From positions 186,001 to 250,000 of the forward strand of contig CAVUMR010000003.1 of NCBI GenBank assembly GCA_963742715.1: a stretch of 64,000 bases of DNA, given 5' to 3'. Each line of letters starts with the position of its first letter. Positions within the stretch are counted from its first letter, which is position 1. The notes beneath the pieces were generated by a model. That model made no database searches. It saw only the letters and a list, made by a program, of their open reading frames with translations, and was not told where the DNA came from. Positions 55,911 through 64,000 of this stretch are shown piece by piece. This DNA is from CAVUMR01 sp963742715. GTDB lineage: Bacteria; Actinomycetota; Actinomycetes; Mycobacteriales; Micromonosporaceae. The translations under genes and the position numbers were made by a program.

Positions 55911-56897
55911 CTAATTCCGAGGACTAACTCCGTTGCGGCGCTGCGCTTTCCAGTCGTGTCGACGGGCCTCGCGGATCGGCGGCGCGCCCGTGCCCTGCAC
56001 GACGGTATTGCGGATAGTGCCGAGTGTCGCAACCGTCATCTCGACCACGTCCCCGGGCTGGAGCGGTTGCGGCGTGCGCTCACCGGAACGGCCCCACAAC
56101 TCCGCGAGGCACCCTCCATTTCCCAGCGTTCCGGACCCGAGAACGTCCCCGGCCCTGACCCACGTCCCGCGTGACGCTTGGGCCAGAAGCTCGTCGAACG
56201 ACCAGCTCATGTTTCGCAGGTTGTCCCGGCCAATGACTGTGCCATTCACCGAAACAGTCCCGTCGAGGTCCAACAGGCCGTCGGCGGTCAGAAGGGGATC
56301 GAGTTCATCGGCCGTGACGAGGAACGGCCCGAGCGTGGTAGCGAAATCCTTGCCCTTGGCCGGGCCGAGGCCGACCTTCATCTCCCCCGCTTGGAGGTCT
56401 CGGGCCGACCAGTCGTTGAAGATCGTGTAGCCGAAGATGTAGTCGCGAGCCTCGGCCGGTGCGACGGACGTTCCGTCCCGCGACACGACGGCTGCGACCT
56501 CGAGTTCGTAGTCCAAAACCTGGCATCCCGGTGGGACGGCCACGTCGTCATGGGCGCCGATCATCGCGTAGGGATTGCTGAAGTAAAAGACTGGCCGCTT
56601 GTACCACTCGGGCTCTACCTCGGCAGCAGCCGACATCGATCGAGTGACCCCATCCAGGTGCTCTTCGAAAGCTGCAAAGTCACGGACGGTGGGGGGCTCT
56701 ATCGGCGGGAGCAATCGCACCGCAGCGAGATCGACGGGACGTCTACCCAGTGCGGCGGCCCCGGCTTCGGACGCGACCGGGAGTCCGGCGCGAACGAGTT
56801 CGAAGATCGTAATTTGATGGTCGAACGCGTGTAGGCCGTCGTCGCTGGCGACGCCGGTCGTGATCTGACCATCCTGAACCCACGTGGCGAAACGCAT
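55911..56897 (-). CDS. Fumarylacetoacetate hydrolase (FAH) family protein
   Basis: 328 residues. The FAH domain covers about residues 70-300: VFYFSNPYAMIGAHDDV, VLDYELEVAAVV (metal-binding Glu residues), ARDYIFGYTIFNDWSARDLQ and GSGTLGNGG. Family members hydrolyse C-C bonds of beta-diketo acids or act as 2-oxo-acid hydratases and decarboxylases in ring degradation. It is the last gene of the leftward Rieske operon, 45 bases after the cyclase. It would process a late, ring-opened intermediate (inference). Divalent-metal ligands are present, so it should be active. Confidence 0.92.
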   Translation of the reverse strand: MRFATWVQDGQITTGVASDDGLHAFDHQITIFELVRAGLPVASEAGAAALGRRPVDLAAVRLLPPIEPPTVRDFAAFEEHLDGVTRSMSAAAEVEPEWYKRPVFYFSNPYAMIGAHDDVAVPPGCQVLDYELEVAAVVSRDGTSVAPAEARDYIFGYTIFNDWSARDLQAGEMKVGLGPAKGKDFATTLGPFLVTADELDPLLTADGLLDLDGTVSVNGTVIGRDNLRNMSWSFDELLAQASRGTWVRAGDVLGSGTLGNGGCLAELWGRSGERTPQPLQPGDVVEMTVATLGTIRNTVVQGTGAPPIREARRHDWKAQRRNGVSPRN

Positions 56898-56942
56898 GGG
56901 TGAAGCTCCTGTCGTGTTGGTGGGTTCAGCCGGCCGGGCGAG

Positions 56943-57959
56943 TCACTTGATCGCGATGGGGTTGACCGGCGCGCCGACGGCGCCGGTCACCGGGATGGGC
57001 GCGGCGGTCAAGAAGAAGTCGAAGATTCCATCGGAGGCGCAGTCTGCGGCAAGTTTGTCGAGATCCCACATCTCTCCGATGAAGAGCCCCATGTGCGGGA
57101 TCACGACCTGGTGCAGCGGTTGGAAGGCGTTCACGAATTCGTTGGGGCGGACTTCGAAACCCCAGGTGTCGGTGGCGATCCCGGCGATCTCCCGGTCGTG
57201 GAGCCAACCGGCGGTCGCGAAGGACAACCCGGGAGCGTCACCGCCGGCGTAGCTGCCCCATCCGTCGCGACGGACCCGGGACAGCTGACCGGTGCGGACG
57301 AGCATGATGTCGCCACGCCCGACGACGGACGACTCCCCTTGCGCGGAGATGGTGTTCTCCAGGTCCTCGACGGTGATCGCGTAACCGTCGGGCAGCTCCC
57401 CGTCTTCCCTGAGCGCGCGACCAACATCGAGGAGGACGCCGCGCCCTGCTATGCGGTCGGCCACGGTCTCGATGCCCGTCAGAAGATCACCCTCGCTGGT
57501 GACGACCTTGGAGGCGGGACGTCCGTTGTAAGCGACACCGTGGTCGAAGATGTGGCCCAGCCCGTCCCACTGGGTCGAGGCCTGCAGCGGCATGACCACG
57601 TAGTCATCGCTCCCGCCGAAGCCGTGCGGGAGTTCGGGTGCACCGAATTCAGCGTCGAGGCCGCTGACCAACATGGTGTGCACCGGATTGTTGCGCTTTC
57701 GCCAGCCGTGCTGGGGGCCGTTTGCGTCGAAGCTCTGGGCGAGTGAGAAGGCAGCGCCCCGACGAATTCTGGAGGCACCCTCGACTCGCTTCGTGTCATC
57801 GAGAAAGTTCATGGTGCCCAGTGCGTCGTCGTCGCCCCACCGTCCCCAGTTGGAGCAGCGCGATGCGGCTTCGGCGATAGCCGCTTCGGCGACGGGGCTG
57901 TAGAAGGGACTGTTCGTGTCGACGGCGCGAGCCTCGGCAACGGCGTTGGTGTCGAGCAT
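56943..57959 (-). CDS. Cyclase-family protein
   Basis: 338 residues, paralogue of the protein at 5741-6730: both share NWGRWGDDDALGTMNFLDD-type openings, PLQASTQWDGLGHIFDHGV near residue 125 as the metal site, and a C-terminal PVTGAVGAPVNPIAIK. It is a metal-dependent hydrolase that acts on a cyclic ester, amide or ketone. In the Rieske operon it lies between the C-C hydrolase-like and FAH-family genes and could open the ring non-oxidatively after hydroxylation, because no ring-cleavage dioxygenase is present (inference). Confidence 0.92.
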   Translation of the reverse strand: MLDTNAVAEARAVDTNSPFYSPVAEAAIAEAASRCSNWGRWGDDDALGTMNFLDDTKRVEGASRIRRGAAFSLAQSFDANGPQHGWRKRNNPVHTMLVSGLDAEFGAPELPHGFGGSDDYVVMPLQASTQWDGLGHIFDHGVAYNGRPASKVVTSEGDLLTGIETVADRIAGRGVLLDVGRALREDGELPDGYAITVEDLENTISAQGESSVVGRGDIMLVRTGQLSRVRRDGWGSYAGGDAPGLSFATAGWLHDREIAGIATDTWGFEVRPNEFVNAFQPLHQVVIPHMGLFIGEMWDLDKLAADCASDGIFDFFLTAAPIPVTGAVGAPVNPIAIK

Positions 57960-58012
57960 GTGGGATCCTCACCGGATTGATTGGCGGACAATGCGATTGG
58001 CTGGCCAGGGTG

Positions 58013-59185
58013 CTAACCAGTCGGTTGCGGGACCATGGCCGCGAAGGCGTCGGTGACCCAATCAGCGATGTAGGTACCGACTCGGGGGAGGTCGTCGATC
58101 CCGATATGCTCCGCACCCCCCTCCTGCGCGGTGAAGATACGAAGCTCACGAGAGGGTGCGTTCACCGCCTGCTCATAGGACCGATGTGCATACTCCAGGG
58201 GAATTTGCCGGTCATTCTCGCCGTGCACGATCAGGAACGGCACCGTGATCTTCTCGACGACGCCATCGAGGTGAATCGAGTCGGCGAACTCGATGAACTC
58301 GTCGAGATCGTCGTAGCCCCAGACCCATTTGACATGGTCCCAGTAGTGCGGCACCGGGTGCTCGCCCTCGCGGTCGAGCCGACGCCGCTGCACGGCACCC
58401 CAGTTGTGGTTGGCTCCCCAGGCGACGCACAGGGCGAAGCGCTTCTCGAAGGCCGCGACCCGAGGTGAGTAATAGCCGCCCAACGACCAGCCCACGACCC
58501 CCATCCGGGCGGTGTCGACGTCATCTCTTGCCGTCAGCCAGTCGACGACCCAGCTGGCCCAGGTCTCGGACTCGCGACGTGCGATCAGACCTTGTAGCCG
58601 AAGCGCCTCCCCGGAGCCGGGTTGGTCGAGCATGAGACACGAAATACCCCGATCTGCCAACTCGGCCCAGAATCCCGAGATGTACATGTGCTCCTTGGTC
58701 GAGTCCAGGCCGTTGATGAGCATGATGACCGGAGCCGGCCCGTCCGACGTCGCCGGTGCCGCCGAGAAATAGCCGGGCAGTGTCGTGTCCTCGAAGGGGA
58801 TGGCAACTCGGGTGATGCTGTGGTCTCGGAGGTCGAATCCCTTCTGAGCCAGCTCCATCACCCGGCGGTAGATGGACACGCGGTCGGGGTGACCCGCGGA
58901 GAGCATCCGCTCGGCGGTGCACAGATAATTCGTGGCACGGGCATAGATCCCGCCGGCGGTCCGATCGTGGCCCGCCTCCTCCGCGGCCCGAGCCGACTCC
59001 ACCAGCGAATCCGTGAGGTCGGTCCAGACCTTCAGGAACTCGCCCGTGCCGGCATCACTACCGGCTTTCGCCGCCTCGAGCAACGGGCGGCAAGCGCGGT
59101 CGACCTCGTCGATCCGGCCGCCGGAGTTCATGGCGCCTACCACGGACATGTTCCAGACGTAGTTGCCCGGGAAGTATTCGAACAT
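58013..59185 (-). CDS. Alpha/beta hydrolase, dihydroxypseudooxynicotine-hydrolase-like (DUF1100/FrsA type)
   Basis: 390 residues with a 130-residue helical N-terminal domain before the hydrolase fold. The oxyanion region is VIMLINGLDSTKEHMY near 155, the nucleophile elbow VVGWSLGGYYSPRVA near 235, the acid is in FLIVHGENDRQIPLEYA near 320, and the His is near 365 (GGAEHIGIDD). This layout is that of C-C hydrolases such as 2,6-dihydroxypseudooxynicotine hydrolase, which split a polar aromatic ketone. It follows the SDR by 48 bases in the Rieske operon. The exact substrate is unknown. Confidence 0.88.
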   Translation of the reverse strand: MFEYFPGNYVWNMSVVGAMNSGGRIDEVDRACRPLLEAAKAGSDAGTGEFLKVWTDLTDSLVESARAAEEAGHDRTAGGIYARATNYLCTAERMLSAGHPDRVSIYRRVMELAQKGFDLRDHSITRVAIPFEDTTLPGYFSAAPATSDGPAPVIMLINGLDSTKEHMYISGFWAELADRGISCLMLDQPGSGEALRLQGLIARRESETWASWVVDWLTARDDVDTARMGVVGWSLGGYYSPRVAAFEKRFALCVAWGANHNWGAVQRRRLDREGEHPVPHYWDHVKWVWGYDDLDEFIEFADSIHLDGVVEKITVPFLIVHGENDRQIPLEYAHRSYEQAVNAPSRELRIFTAQEGGAEHIGIDDLPRVGTYIADWVTDAFAAMVPQPTG

Positions 59186-59233
59186 GAGTCTCTTTCTGCT
59201 GCTTGCTATCTCGGCTGTACTGGGTGGGGGCGT

Positions 59234-60067
59234 TTAGGCGCCGGGCATCGTGGCGATCAGTTCGCCGATGCTGATCAGTGCCCGGTTCAGGGAGCCCGAA
59301 TCCGCCAGTACCGTCTGCCCGGTCATGACCCTGTTGTGTCGTGACGCCAGGAACGCGTAGAGCGGGCCGTATTCCTCTGGAGAGGGCATGTGCTGAAGCG
59401 GAGCGAGCCACTCGAATTGCTGCCGGAAGGCGTCCGCCGGGATGTCGGACTGTAGGGAATTCTGCAGATCGAGTGCGGCAGGTCCGCGCAGCTGACTGTT
59501 CGCGATACCGGTCGGTGCAACCGCGTTGACGCGGACTCGGGGTGCGAACTCGAAGGACATCTGATTGACCAGGGCGCGAATGGCACCCTTGCTCGCGGTG
59601 TAGGCCACTCCTCCCCCGTCGGCGGCGAACGCCGCCTGCGAACAGGTCAACACGACAGCACCCCCTTCGGCCTCGAGCAGGTCGAGGAAGATCCGTGCGG
59701 TCAGGACGTAGCCCTTGACGTTGATACTGAAGACTTCGTCGAGGAGGGTGTCGACACGCTCCACCGGGATGTCGGCCAATCGCACGTTGCCGTCCCAGAT
59801 GCCCTGGGCTCCAACGATCGTCGTCAGCCGGCCGAAGCGCCCGACGATCTCGTCGCGGCAACGCGTCAGGTCGGAGATGCTGCGGACGTCGCCCTGTACC
59901 ACCAGCACGTCGTCGCCGAACTCTTCTCGGAGCGTCGCGACTTTTGATTCGTCGTACTCGAACAGTGCCAGCGTCGCGCCCTCGTCCCGGAAGTGCCGGG
60001 CGATGCCGAGTCCGAGACCGGAGCCGGAGCCGGTGATGAGAACGACGTGGTCATCGAGCAGTTGCAT
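59234..60067 (-). CDS. SDR, probable cis-dihydrodiol dehydrogenase
   Basis: 277 residues. TGSGSGLGLGIARHF near residue 10 binds NAD; VLTCSQAAFAADGGG near 138 and AYTASKGAIRALV near 152 hold the catalytic residues. The ATG at 60067 follows AAAGGACTGCAGAA; the frame is open 18 codons upstream without a better site. Placed directly after the electron-transfer component of a Rieske dioxygenase, it is the natural candidate to re-aromatise the cis-diol product to a catechol (inference from position). It resembles dihydrodiol dehydrogenases such as BphB in length and motifs. Confidence 0.9.
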   Translation of the reverse strand: MQLLDDHVVLITGSGSGLGLGIARHFRDEGATLALFEYDESKVATLREEFGDDVLVVQGDVRSISDLTRCRDEIVGRFGRLTTIVGAQGIWDGNVRLADIPVERVDTLLDEVFSINVKGYVLTARIFLDLLEAEGGAVVLTCSQAAFAADGGGVAYTASKGAIRALVNQMSFEFAPRVRVNAVAPTGIANSQLRGPAALDLQNSLQSDIPADAFRQQFEWLAPLQHMPSPEEYGPLYAFLASRHNRVMTGQTVLADSGSLNRALISIGELIATMPGA

Positions 60068-60117
60068 TTCTGCAGTCCTTTCAAGGGGATGTGGTGCGCG
60101 GGGATTGCCGACACCGA

Positions 60118-61577
60118 TCAACGGGCGGCTGAATGCGCCAGGTCGGGGTTTGACGCGTGCGCCAGATCGAGGGCGTCGTGCCAGGTGCCGCCTCGTGCGA
60201 GAAGTTTGCGATAGCCGCGCAGCGACCGTGACAGCCCGCTAGCGAAGACGGCGTGGAATTCATTGTCCCGGCCGAACAGGACCAGGAATTCATCAGTGGT
60301 CAGCGATCCCTCCGCGACGAAGATCTCGTCACCGGGGCGCCGCCGCCCGTAGCTATGGAACCGGCGTCCGAACTGATCGCTCCAGAAGTAGGGCACGCCG
60401 CCGAAGGGCTCTTCGGTGCCGCGCGCGACGTTGAGCCCGACGTGCCTGCCCTTCTCGACGGCGTGTGTCCAGTGCTCGATGCGCAGCGGCTCACCGAACA
60501 TGGGGTGAGTCGGAGCGGGCGACGTCACCGGCCGCCCACACTCCGGGCACGTTGGTTCGACCTGCCGCGTCGGTGAGGACACCTCCGTCCAACGCGACAC
60601 CCGAGTCGAGAAGCCAATCCACGTCGGGGTCGACCCCGATGCCAACGACTACGTAGGGCGTCTGATGGGTCGAGCCGTCCACCAGATGAAGTGTGTAGGC
60701 GCCCAGTTCACCCGTCACGGATGTGACGGCACTCGACATCCGTCAACCGCACACCGTGTTTGGAGTGCAGGTCGGAGATCACCTGGCCGAGCTCGGGCCC
60801 GACGATGCCGTCCATGGGGCGCTCGGTGTCGTGCAGGACCGTGATGGACACGCCGTGGGCGCTGAGTCCTGCTGCGATCTCGAGGCCGATGAGCCCCGCG
60901 CCGACGACGGTCACGTCTCCGTGGCGGGCAGCGGCTCGTCGCAGGGCTCGGAGATCGTCCGGTGTGCGGAGCACCGGAAGCGCTTCACCTTCGACCGTCG
61001 TAAGCGCCCGGGCACGACCACCACACGCCAGAACCACGGCGTCCCACGGCAGCGTCTCACCGTGGTTGGTGATCACGAATTTGCGATCGATGTCGAGACC
61101 GACTGCTTGGTGCCCGAGCAGAAGAGTGATCCGGTTCTCCCTGATTCGCTCTGCCGAGCGAAGCTCGAGCAGCTCCGGCTCGCCACGCCCGAGCAGCAGA
61201 CCCTTCGACAGCGTCGGACGATCGTAGGGATGGTGCAGCTCTGAGCCCAGGACCGTGATCGAACCTTCGAACCCGCCTTCACGTAGTCCATCTGCGGCCG
61301 CCAAGCCTGCCGCTGACGCTCCGACCACTACGACGTTGTCGGTCTCCTTCAGCGCGGCCGTCACGTCGGACCGGAACCTTGGAAGGATGGCTTGGGCCGG
61401 GCACGCCCGTACTGCTTCCTCGAGATCTTCGACGTCATCGGAATCGACCTCGCGACGCAGCAGGACTGCCGACTTGGCGTCTGGGGGAAGATCGAAGACA
61501 TCGGGCAAGATGCTCACGCAGATCCCGTAGGAACGACACCGGACCTCGTCCAGCCGGACCACGGTCTCGTCACTCAT
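60118..61577 (-). CDS. Fused ferredoxin-ferredoxin reductase (two frameshifts)
   Basis: About 485 residues. The first 65 form a single-cluster ferredoxin (C14 and C20 in VRCRSYGIC, then ACPAQAI near 59). A rhodocoxin-reductase-like FAD/NAD enzyme follows: VVVVGASAAGLAAADGLREGG near 80, YDRPTLSKGLLLG near 118, GDVTVVGAGLIGLEIAAGLS near 220, and VWAAGDVAR near 370. Extra bases near 60735 and 60507 break the frame twice within conserved sequence. One chain therefore carries both electron-transfer parts for the Rieske oxygenase upstream. The gene starts 16 bases after the beta-subunit stop. Confidence 0.87.
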
Positions 61578-61593
61578 CGAAGTGATCCCTTGC

Positions 61594-62148
61594 TCACAGA
61601 AACAGTCCGAGGTTGGGAGTGGCGATCGCCACTTCGGTCAAGAGGATCTCCCGGGACAGGAGTCGTGGCCCATCAGCCGTGATGCGGAGTTCGTCGTTGC
61701 GCCGGTAAGGGATGAGGTCGAAGTGCGGATCGATCCCACGCTGTCGATAGAGCAGCACGGCGCTCGAGACGGCAATGACGTCGTCTCGGTCGGTCTGTCG
61801 GGCCAAGACCGACCCGACCAGACGCATCGTGCGCGAGGGCGGAATCTCCGAGTAGGCGTTGCCAGTGCTCAGGCGGTCGATGCGTAGACGTACGTGGGCC
61901 AGGGTGTCGCGGACCCGGAACGCGGCGCGATCGACCTCGTCCGATCGCTGCTCGGTCGCCTGCCTGATCGGGATCACGTACAGCAGTTCGGGATCCAGAA
62001 GCTGATACCAGTCTTCCTCGCGAGCCTCATCGAGCAACTTCGATTCGAGAGCCAGGAATTGAGTCGCGATGTTTTGCAGTTCGGTATCCGCCAGGGGGCT
62101 CTGGTGCACAGCTGGTGGCGCGTGCTCGGTCGTGTCGATGATGTTCAT
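61594..62148 (-). CDS. Rieske dioxygenase small (beta) subunit
   Basis: 184 residues of the NTF2-like SnoaL/beta-subunit fold: LLDEAREEDWYQLLDPELLYVIP near residue 40, SEIPPSRTMRLVGSVLA near 108 and LLSREILLTEVAIATPNLGLFL at the C terminus. It has a structural role in the alpha3beta3 oxygenase. The ATG start overlaps the alpha-subunit stop by four bases (ATGA), so equal amounts are made by coupling. Confidence 0.94.
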   Translation of the reverse strand: MNIIDTTEHAPPAVHQSPLADTELQNIATQFLALESKLLDEAREEDWYQLLDPELLYVIPIRQATEQRSDEVDRAAFRVRDTLAHVRLRIDRLSTGNAYSEIPPSRTMRLVGSVLARQTDRDDVIAVSSAVLLYRQRGIDPHFDLIPYRRNDELRITADGPRLLSREILLTEVAIATPNLGLFL

Positions 62149-63524
62149 CGCGAATGGCGCCCGTCGGTCGTCGTGGATGATACGTCGCCACGCATGACGG
62201 CAAGCCAATGCCGGTAGAAATTCAGCTGAGTGAGTTCCCCAAAGCCGGTGGGGCGCTTGATGCCTGGACCGTGATAGTCGGGGTCGGGCGTGACGTCGAC
62301 CGTGGTTCGACCGGCCTGCTCGAAGTTGAAGCTCAAATTCTCGCGTTGCATCCACGCGCTCTTCGCCGCGCGAGCGGCGCCCTCCCAGGCGACGGTGTCG
62401 TCCGTTTCAAAGTTACCGGCGGATCCGAAGGTCAACTGTCCCGTCACATAGGAATCGAGCTTCTCCTGATCGCTTTGGCACTCGTAGACGAACTGCCAAT
62501 TCCACAACTCCATCTTTCCCGGCGCGATCGGCTGCCACACCCGGATAGAGGTGACGACCGCCGGAGGGCCGCCCGGAAGGGTAGGGGAGCCGACGCGGAT
62601 GTAACTGAAGTTCGGGAAGATGGTGCCAATCGTCGGCGGGTTGGTCTCGAGGACGTACCGCTGAGCGTCGTCGAGGACCGAGAGGTCGAACTGAGCGGCG
62701 GTCTCTGGTGAATAGCCCCACAGCGGCAGACCGACCTTCGCCCATGGAAAGCCGATCGTCGCGTGGCCGTTGCCAAGTTCGTAGGCATGCATCATCTCCG
62801 CGTTGGCCCCCAGCCCCTGGATCATCTGCACCTCTTCGTTACTCCAGTGCAAACTGTCGGCATGGTAGGCATCACCGGAGAAGTTCTCGGCGCCGGCCTT
62901 CCAGTCCGCATTGACTTGATACCGCTCGGGCGGCCCCGCCACCTTCACACCGCCGGGTGCCAAGTTCACCAGGATGTCGAGCATCCAGCCTCCCCCGCCC
63001 AGATACTCGTCGAGCGAGGGACCTTCCTGCGCTAGCGACGCGAAGATGAAGCCGGACCGGACGTCGACCCGTGGGGCCCTCTTCAAACCCCATTCCTTCG
63101 GGTCCAGCCGCGTTCCGTACGCCTCGCGCATGTGAGGCGTGCCGACGAGGTCGCCGTTGTTGGAGTATGTCCAGCCGTGGTACGGGCATTTGAAGAAGCG
63201 CGAATTCCCGGTGTCGGTCTGGCATACCTGGGTGCCGCGGTGGCGGCAGTAGTTGGACAACACGTTGATCCCACCGGTGCCGTCGCGCGTGACGATCACC
63301 GGATCGAGGCCGATGCGGCGCTGGACGAAGTCACCAGCCGTGGGGATTTCGCTCTCGTGCGCGACGAAGACCCAGCAAGTGCCGAAGACCTGGTCCAGTT
63401 CGGCGCGGAAGATCGCGTCGTTGTTCCAGATCTCGGCCGGTACCCGATGTTCCTCGAGCTCCGTCTCGACACGGTCGAGGATCCGAGAGACTTCCGGGGC
63501 AATGGTGGGCGTGATGACAGTCAT
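62145..63524 (-). CDS. Rieske aromatic-ring-hydroxylating dioxygenase large (alpha) subunit
   Basis: 459 residues. The Rieske cluster ligands are in NYCRHRGTQVC near residue 96 and FKCPYHGWTY near 116 (CxH...CxxH). The mononuclear iron site is NFSGDAYHADSLHW near 215, with the two His and a later Asp, and the conserved Asp that links sub-units. It inserts both atoms of O2 into an aromatic ring to form a cis-diol. The ATG at 63524 follows AAGGAG; the frame is open 10 codons further. First gene of the operon, divergent from an ornithine-cyclodeaminase-like gene. No assignment to a specific substrate class is justified. Confidence 0.95.
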   Translation of the reverse strand: MTVITPTIAPEVSRILDRVETELEEHRVPAEIWNNDAIFRAELDQVFGTCWVFVAHESEIPTAGDFVQRRIGLDPVIVTRDGTGGINVLSNYCRHRGTQVCQTDTGNSRFFKCPYHGWTYSNNGDLVGTPHMREAYGTRLDPKEWGLKRAPRVDVRSGFIFASLAQEGPSLDEYLGGGGWMLDILVNLAPGGVKVAGPPERYQVNADWKAGAENFSGDAYHADSLHWSNEEVQMIQGLGANAEMMHAYELGNGHATIGFPWAKVGLPLWGYSPETAAQFDLSVLDDAQRYVLETNPPTIGTIFPNFSYIRVGSPTLPGGPPAVVTSIRVWQPIAPGKMELWNWQFVYECQSDQEKLDSYVTGQLTFGSAGNFETDDTVAWEGAARAAKSAWMQRENLSFNFEQAGRTTVDVTPDPDYHGPGIKRPTGFGELTQLNFYRHWLAVMRGDVSSTTTDGRHSR

Positions 63525-63833
63525 GTAACTCCTTGCAAGCACCGGGCGGATCAAGGTGACGCTCGTGATGGTGGACCCATCGTATGACCGCCATCACAGT
63601 GCCGGAAGGCGTAACTTTCGATGCCCGACAATTGATGTCATCGATGGAAGATCGCACTCGCGCCAGCGTCGAGGGAGCCCGGATCCGCGCGCGGTATCGA
63701 TGTCGTCGATGGTCGAGCATTCACGAGAATCGTTTGTCGCGGCTCGCAGCGGCGTCCTAGCCTGACGTTGGCGCAGCGGGTCTCCCGCGTTATCCGTGAT
63801 CGCGGATGCCCAAACCCCGACGAGGTGGATCCA
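63525..63833. promoter_or_regulatory. Divergent promoter region with repeated ATYGATGTCRTCGATGG boxes
   Basis: No gene is seen in this 309-base gap. Two 17-base boxes, ATTGATGTCATCGATGG (63631-63647) and ATCGATGTCGTCGATGG (63696-63712), differ at only two positions and have centres 65 bases apart. Their core GATGTCATC is self-complementary. A further inverted pair CCGCG...CGCGG lies near 63786-63806. Probable binding sites for an unlinked regulator of the Rieske operon and the divergent gene. Confidence 0.6.
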
Positions 63834-64000
63834 TTGACGCTATTGCTCGACGACCAGGCCGTCCGAGATTCATTCGGCTGGGCACCGGCAATCGATGCAC
63901 TCCGCGTTGCGTATGCCGGCGATGTCGCAGACTCCCGCTACCCCGAACGTTCGATGGCTCGCGGTGACGGCAGCTGGCTTCGGACGCTCACCGGGGTATC
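63834..64000 (+). CDS. Ornithine cyclodeaminase/mu-crystallin-like protein, 5' part only
   Basis: 55 codons from a TTG at 63834 preceded by GAGGTGG, open to the window edge: LLLDDQAVRDSFGWAPAIDAL then RYPERSMARGDGSWLRTLTG. The pattern of an N-terminal helix pair followed by a conserved Arg strand matches the ornithine-cyclodeaminase family, NAD-dependent enzymes acting on amino or imino acids. It is divergent from the Rieske operon. The start codon and family are only moderately certain because so little is visible. Confidence 0.6.
   Translation, partial: MTLLLDDQAVRDSFGWAPAIDALRVAYAGDVADSRYPERSMARGDGSWLRTLTGV

Noticed and set aside
8875..61577. Programmed +1 frameshifting as a regulatory system
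   Set aside because: The shift points share no slippery codon, stop or downstream structure, and unrelated housekeeping-type genes are hit up to six times, which recoding would not tolerate.
1..64000. tRNA, rRNA, riboswitch or CRISPR features
   Set aside because: No cloverleaf-like conserved arms, rRNA words, riboswitch cores or regularly spaced repeats were found by eye; covariance-model searches would be needed to exclude small RNAs.

Overview
The window is high-GC actinobacterial DNA. Codon use, dense tail-to-head gene packing, GTG/TTG starts, F420-type (LLM) oxidoreductases, a ClpC2-like protein, a lipid-anchored PBP and many fatty-acid/steroid-type enzymes point to a Mycobacterium/Mycolicibacterium-like soil organism; this is inferred from gene content only. 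No rRNA, tRNA, CRISPR array or transposase was seen.

Region 1 (1-21.6 kb) is a large catabolic locus. Leftward genes from 14.2 kb encode an MhpC/MhpA/MhpB-type meta-cleavage set, a KstD-like flavin dehydrogenase, an LLM oxidoreductase, two SDRs, a cyclase-family hydrolase, an FMN reductase, an alpha/beta hydrolase, and a TetR-ferredoxin-P450-amidohydrolase unit. A divergent IclR regulator and a second KstD-like enzyme run rightward, followed by convergent enoyl-CoA hydratase and thiolase genes. A divergent SDR, an acyl-CoA ligase and a small conserved protein complete it. Similar palindromes (GGAGAA...ATTCTC type) stand before three of the transcription units, which suggests one IclR regulon that oxidises a cyclic substrate and passes it through CoA thioesters.

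Region 2 (21.5-38.6 kb) holds more general genes: an FAD oxidoreductase, a membrane protein with a TetR, an LD-carboxypeptidase, a ClpC2-like regulator with two tandem operators, a lipoprotein, a sulfatase, MarR/MFS/DUF2218, a cupin, a lipoprotein PBP, a three-part YbhN-type membrane protein, an LLM enzyme, and a MarR with a second MFS.

Region 3 (38.6-44.5 kb) is an asparagine/aspartate-use cassette (asparaginase, GntR, asparagine permease, aspartase, small membrane protein). It is flanked by direct copies of an enoyl-CoA hydratase 3' end, so it looks like an insertion. Region 4 (44.3-49.5 kb) has enoyl-CoA hydratase, LLM, amidohydrolase, TetR and acyl-CoA dehydrogenase genes and ends in a strong terminator.

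Region 5 (49.6-53.5 kb) is a decayed second copy of the mhp-type locus around an intact-looking P450-ferredoxin pair. Region 6 (53.6-55.7 kb) has a membrane protein and a secreted lipase-like protein that lacks the usual serine. Region 7 (55.9-63.5 kb) is a compact seven-gene Rieske oxygenase operon (oxygenase alpha and beta, fused ferredoxin-reductase, SDR, C-C hydrolase-like protein, cyclase, FAH-family protein), with a divergent ornithine-cyclodeaminase-like gene running off the right edge.

One caution applies throughout. About 35 single-base frameshifts interrupt otherwise well-conserved genes, most of them an extra base, in patches (8.9-13.2, 19-38, 46-50 and 60-61 kb). They read as sequence or assembly error rather than decay, so the frameshifted genes are described as one gene each, with approximate shift points.
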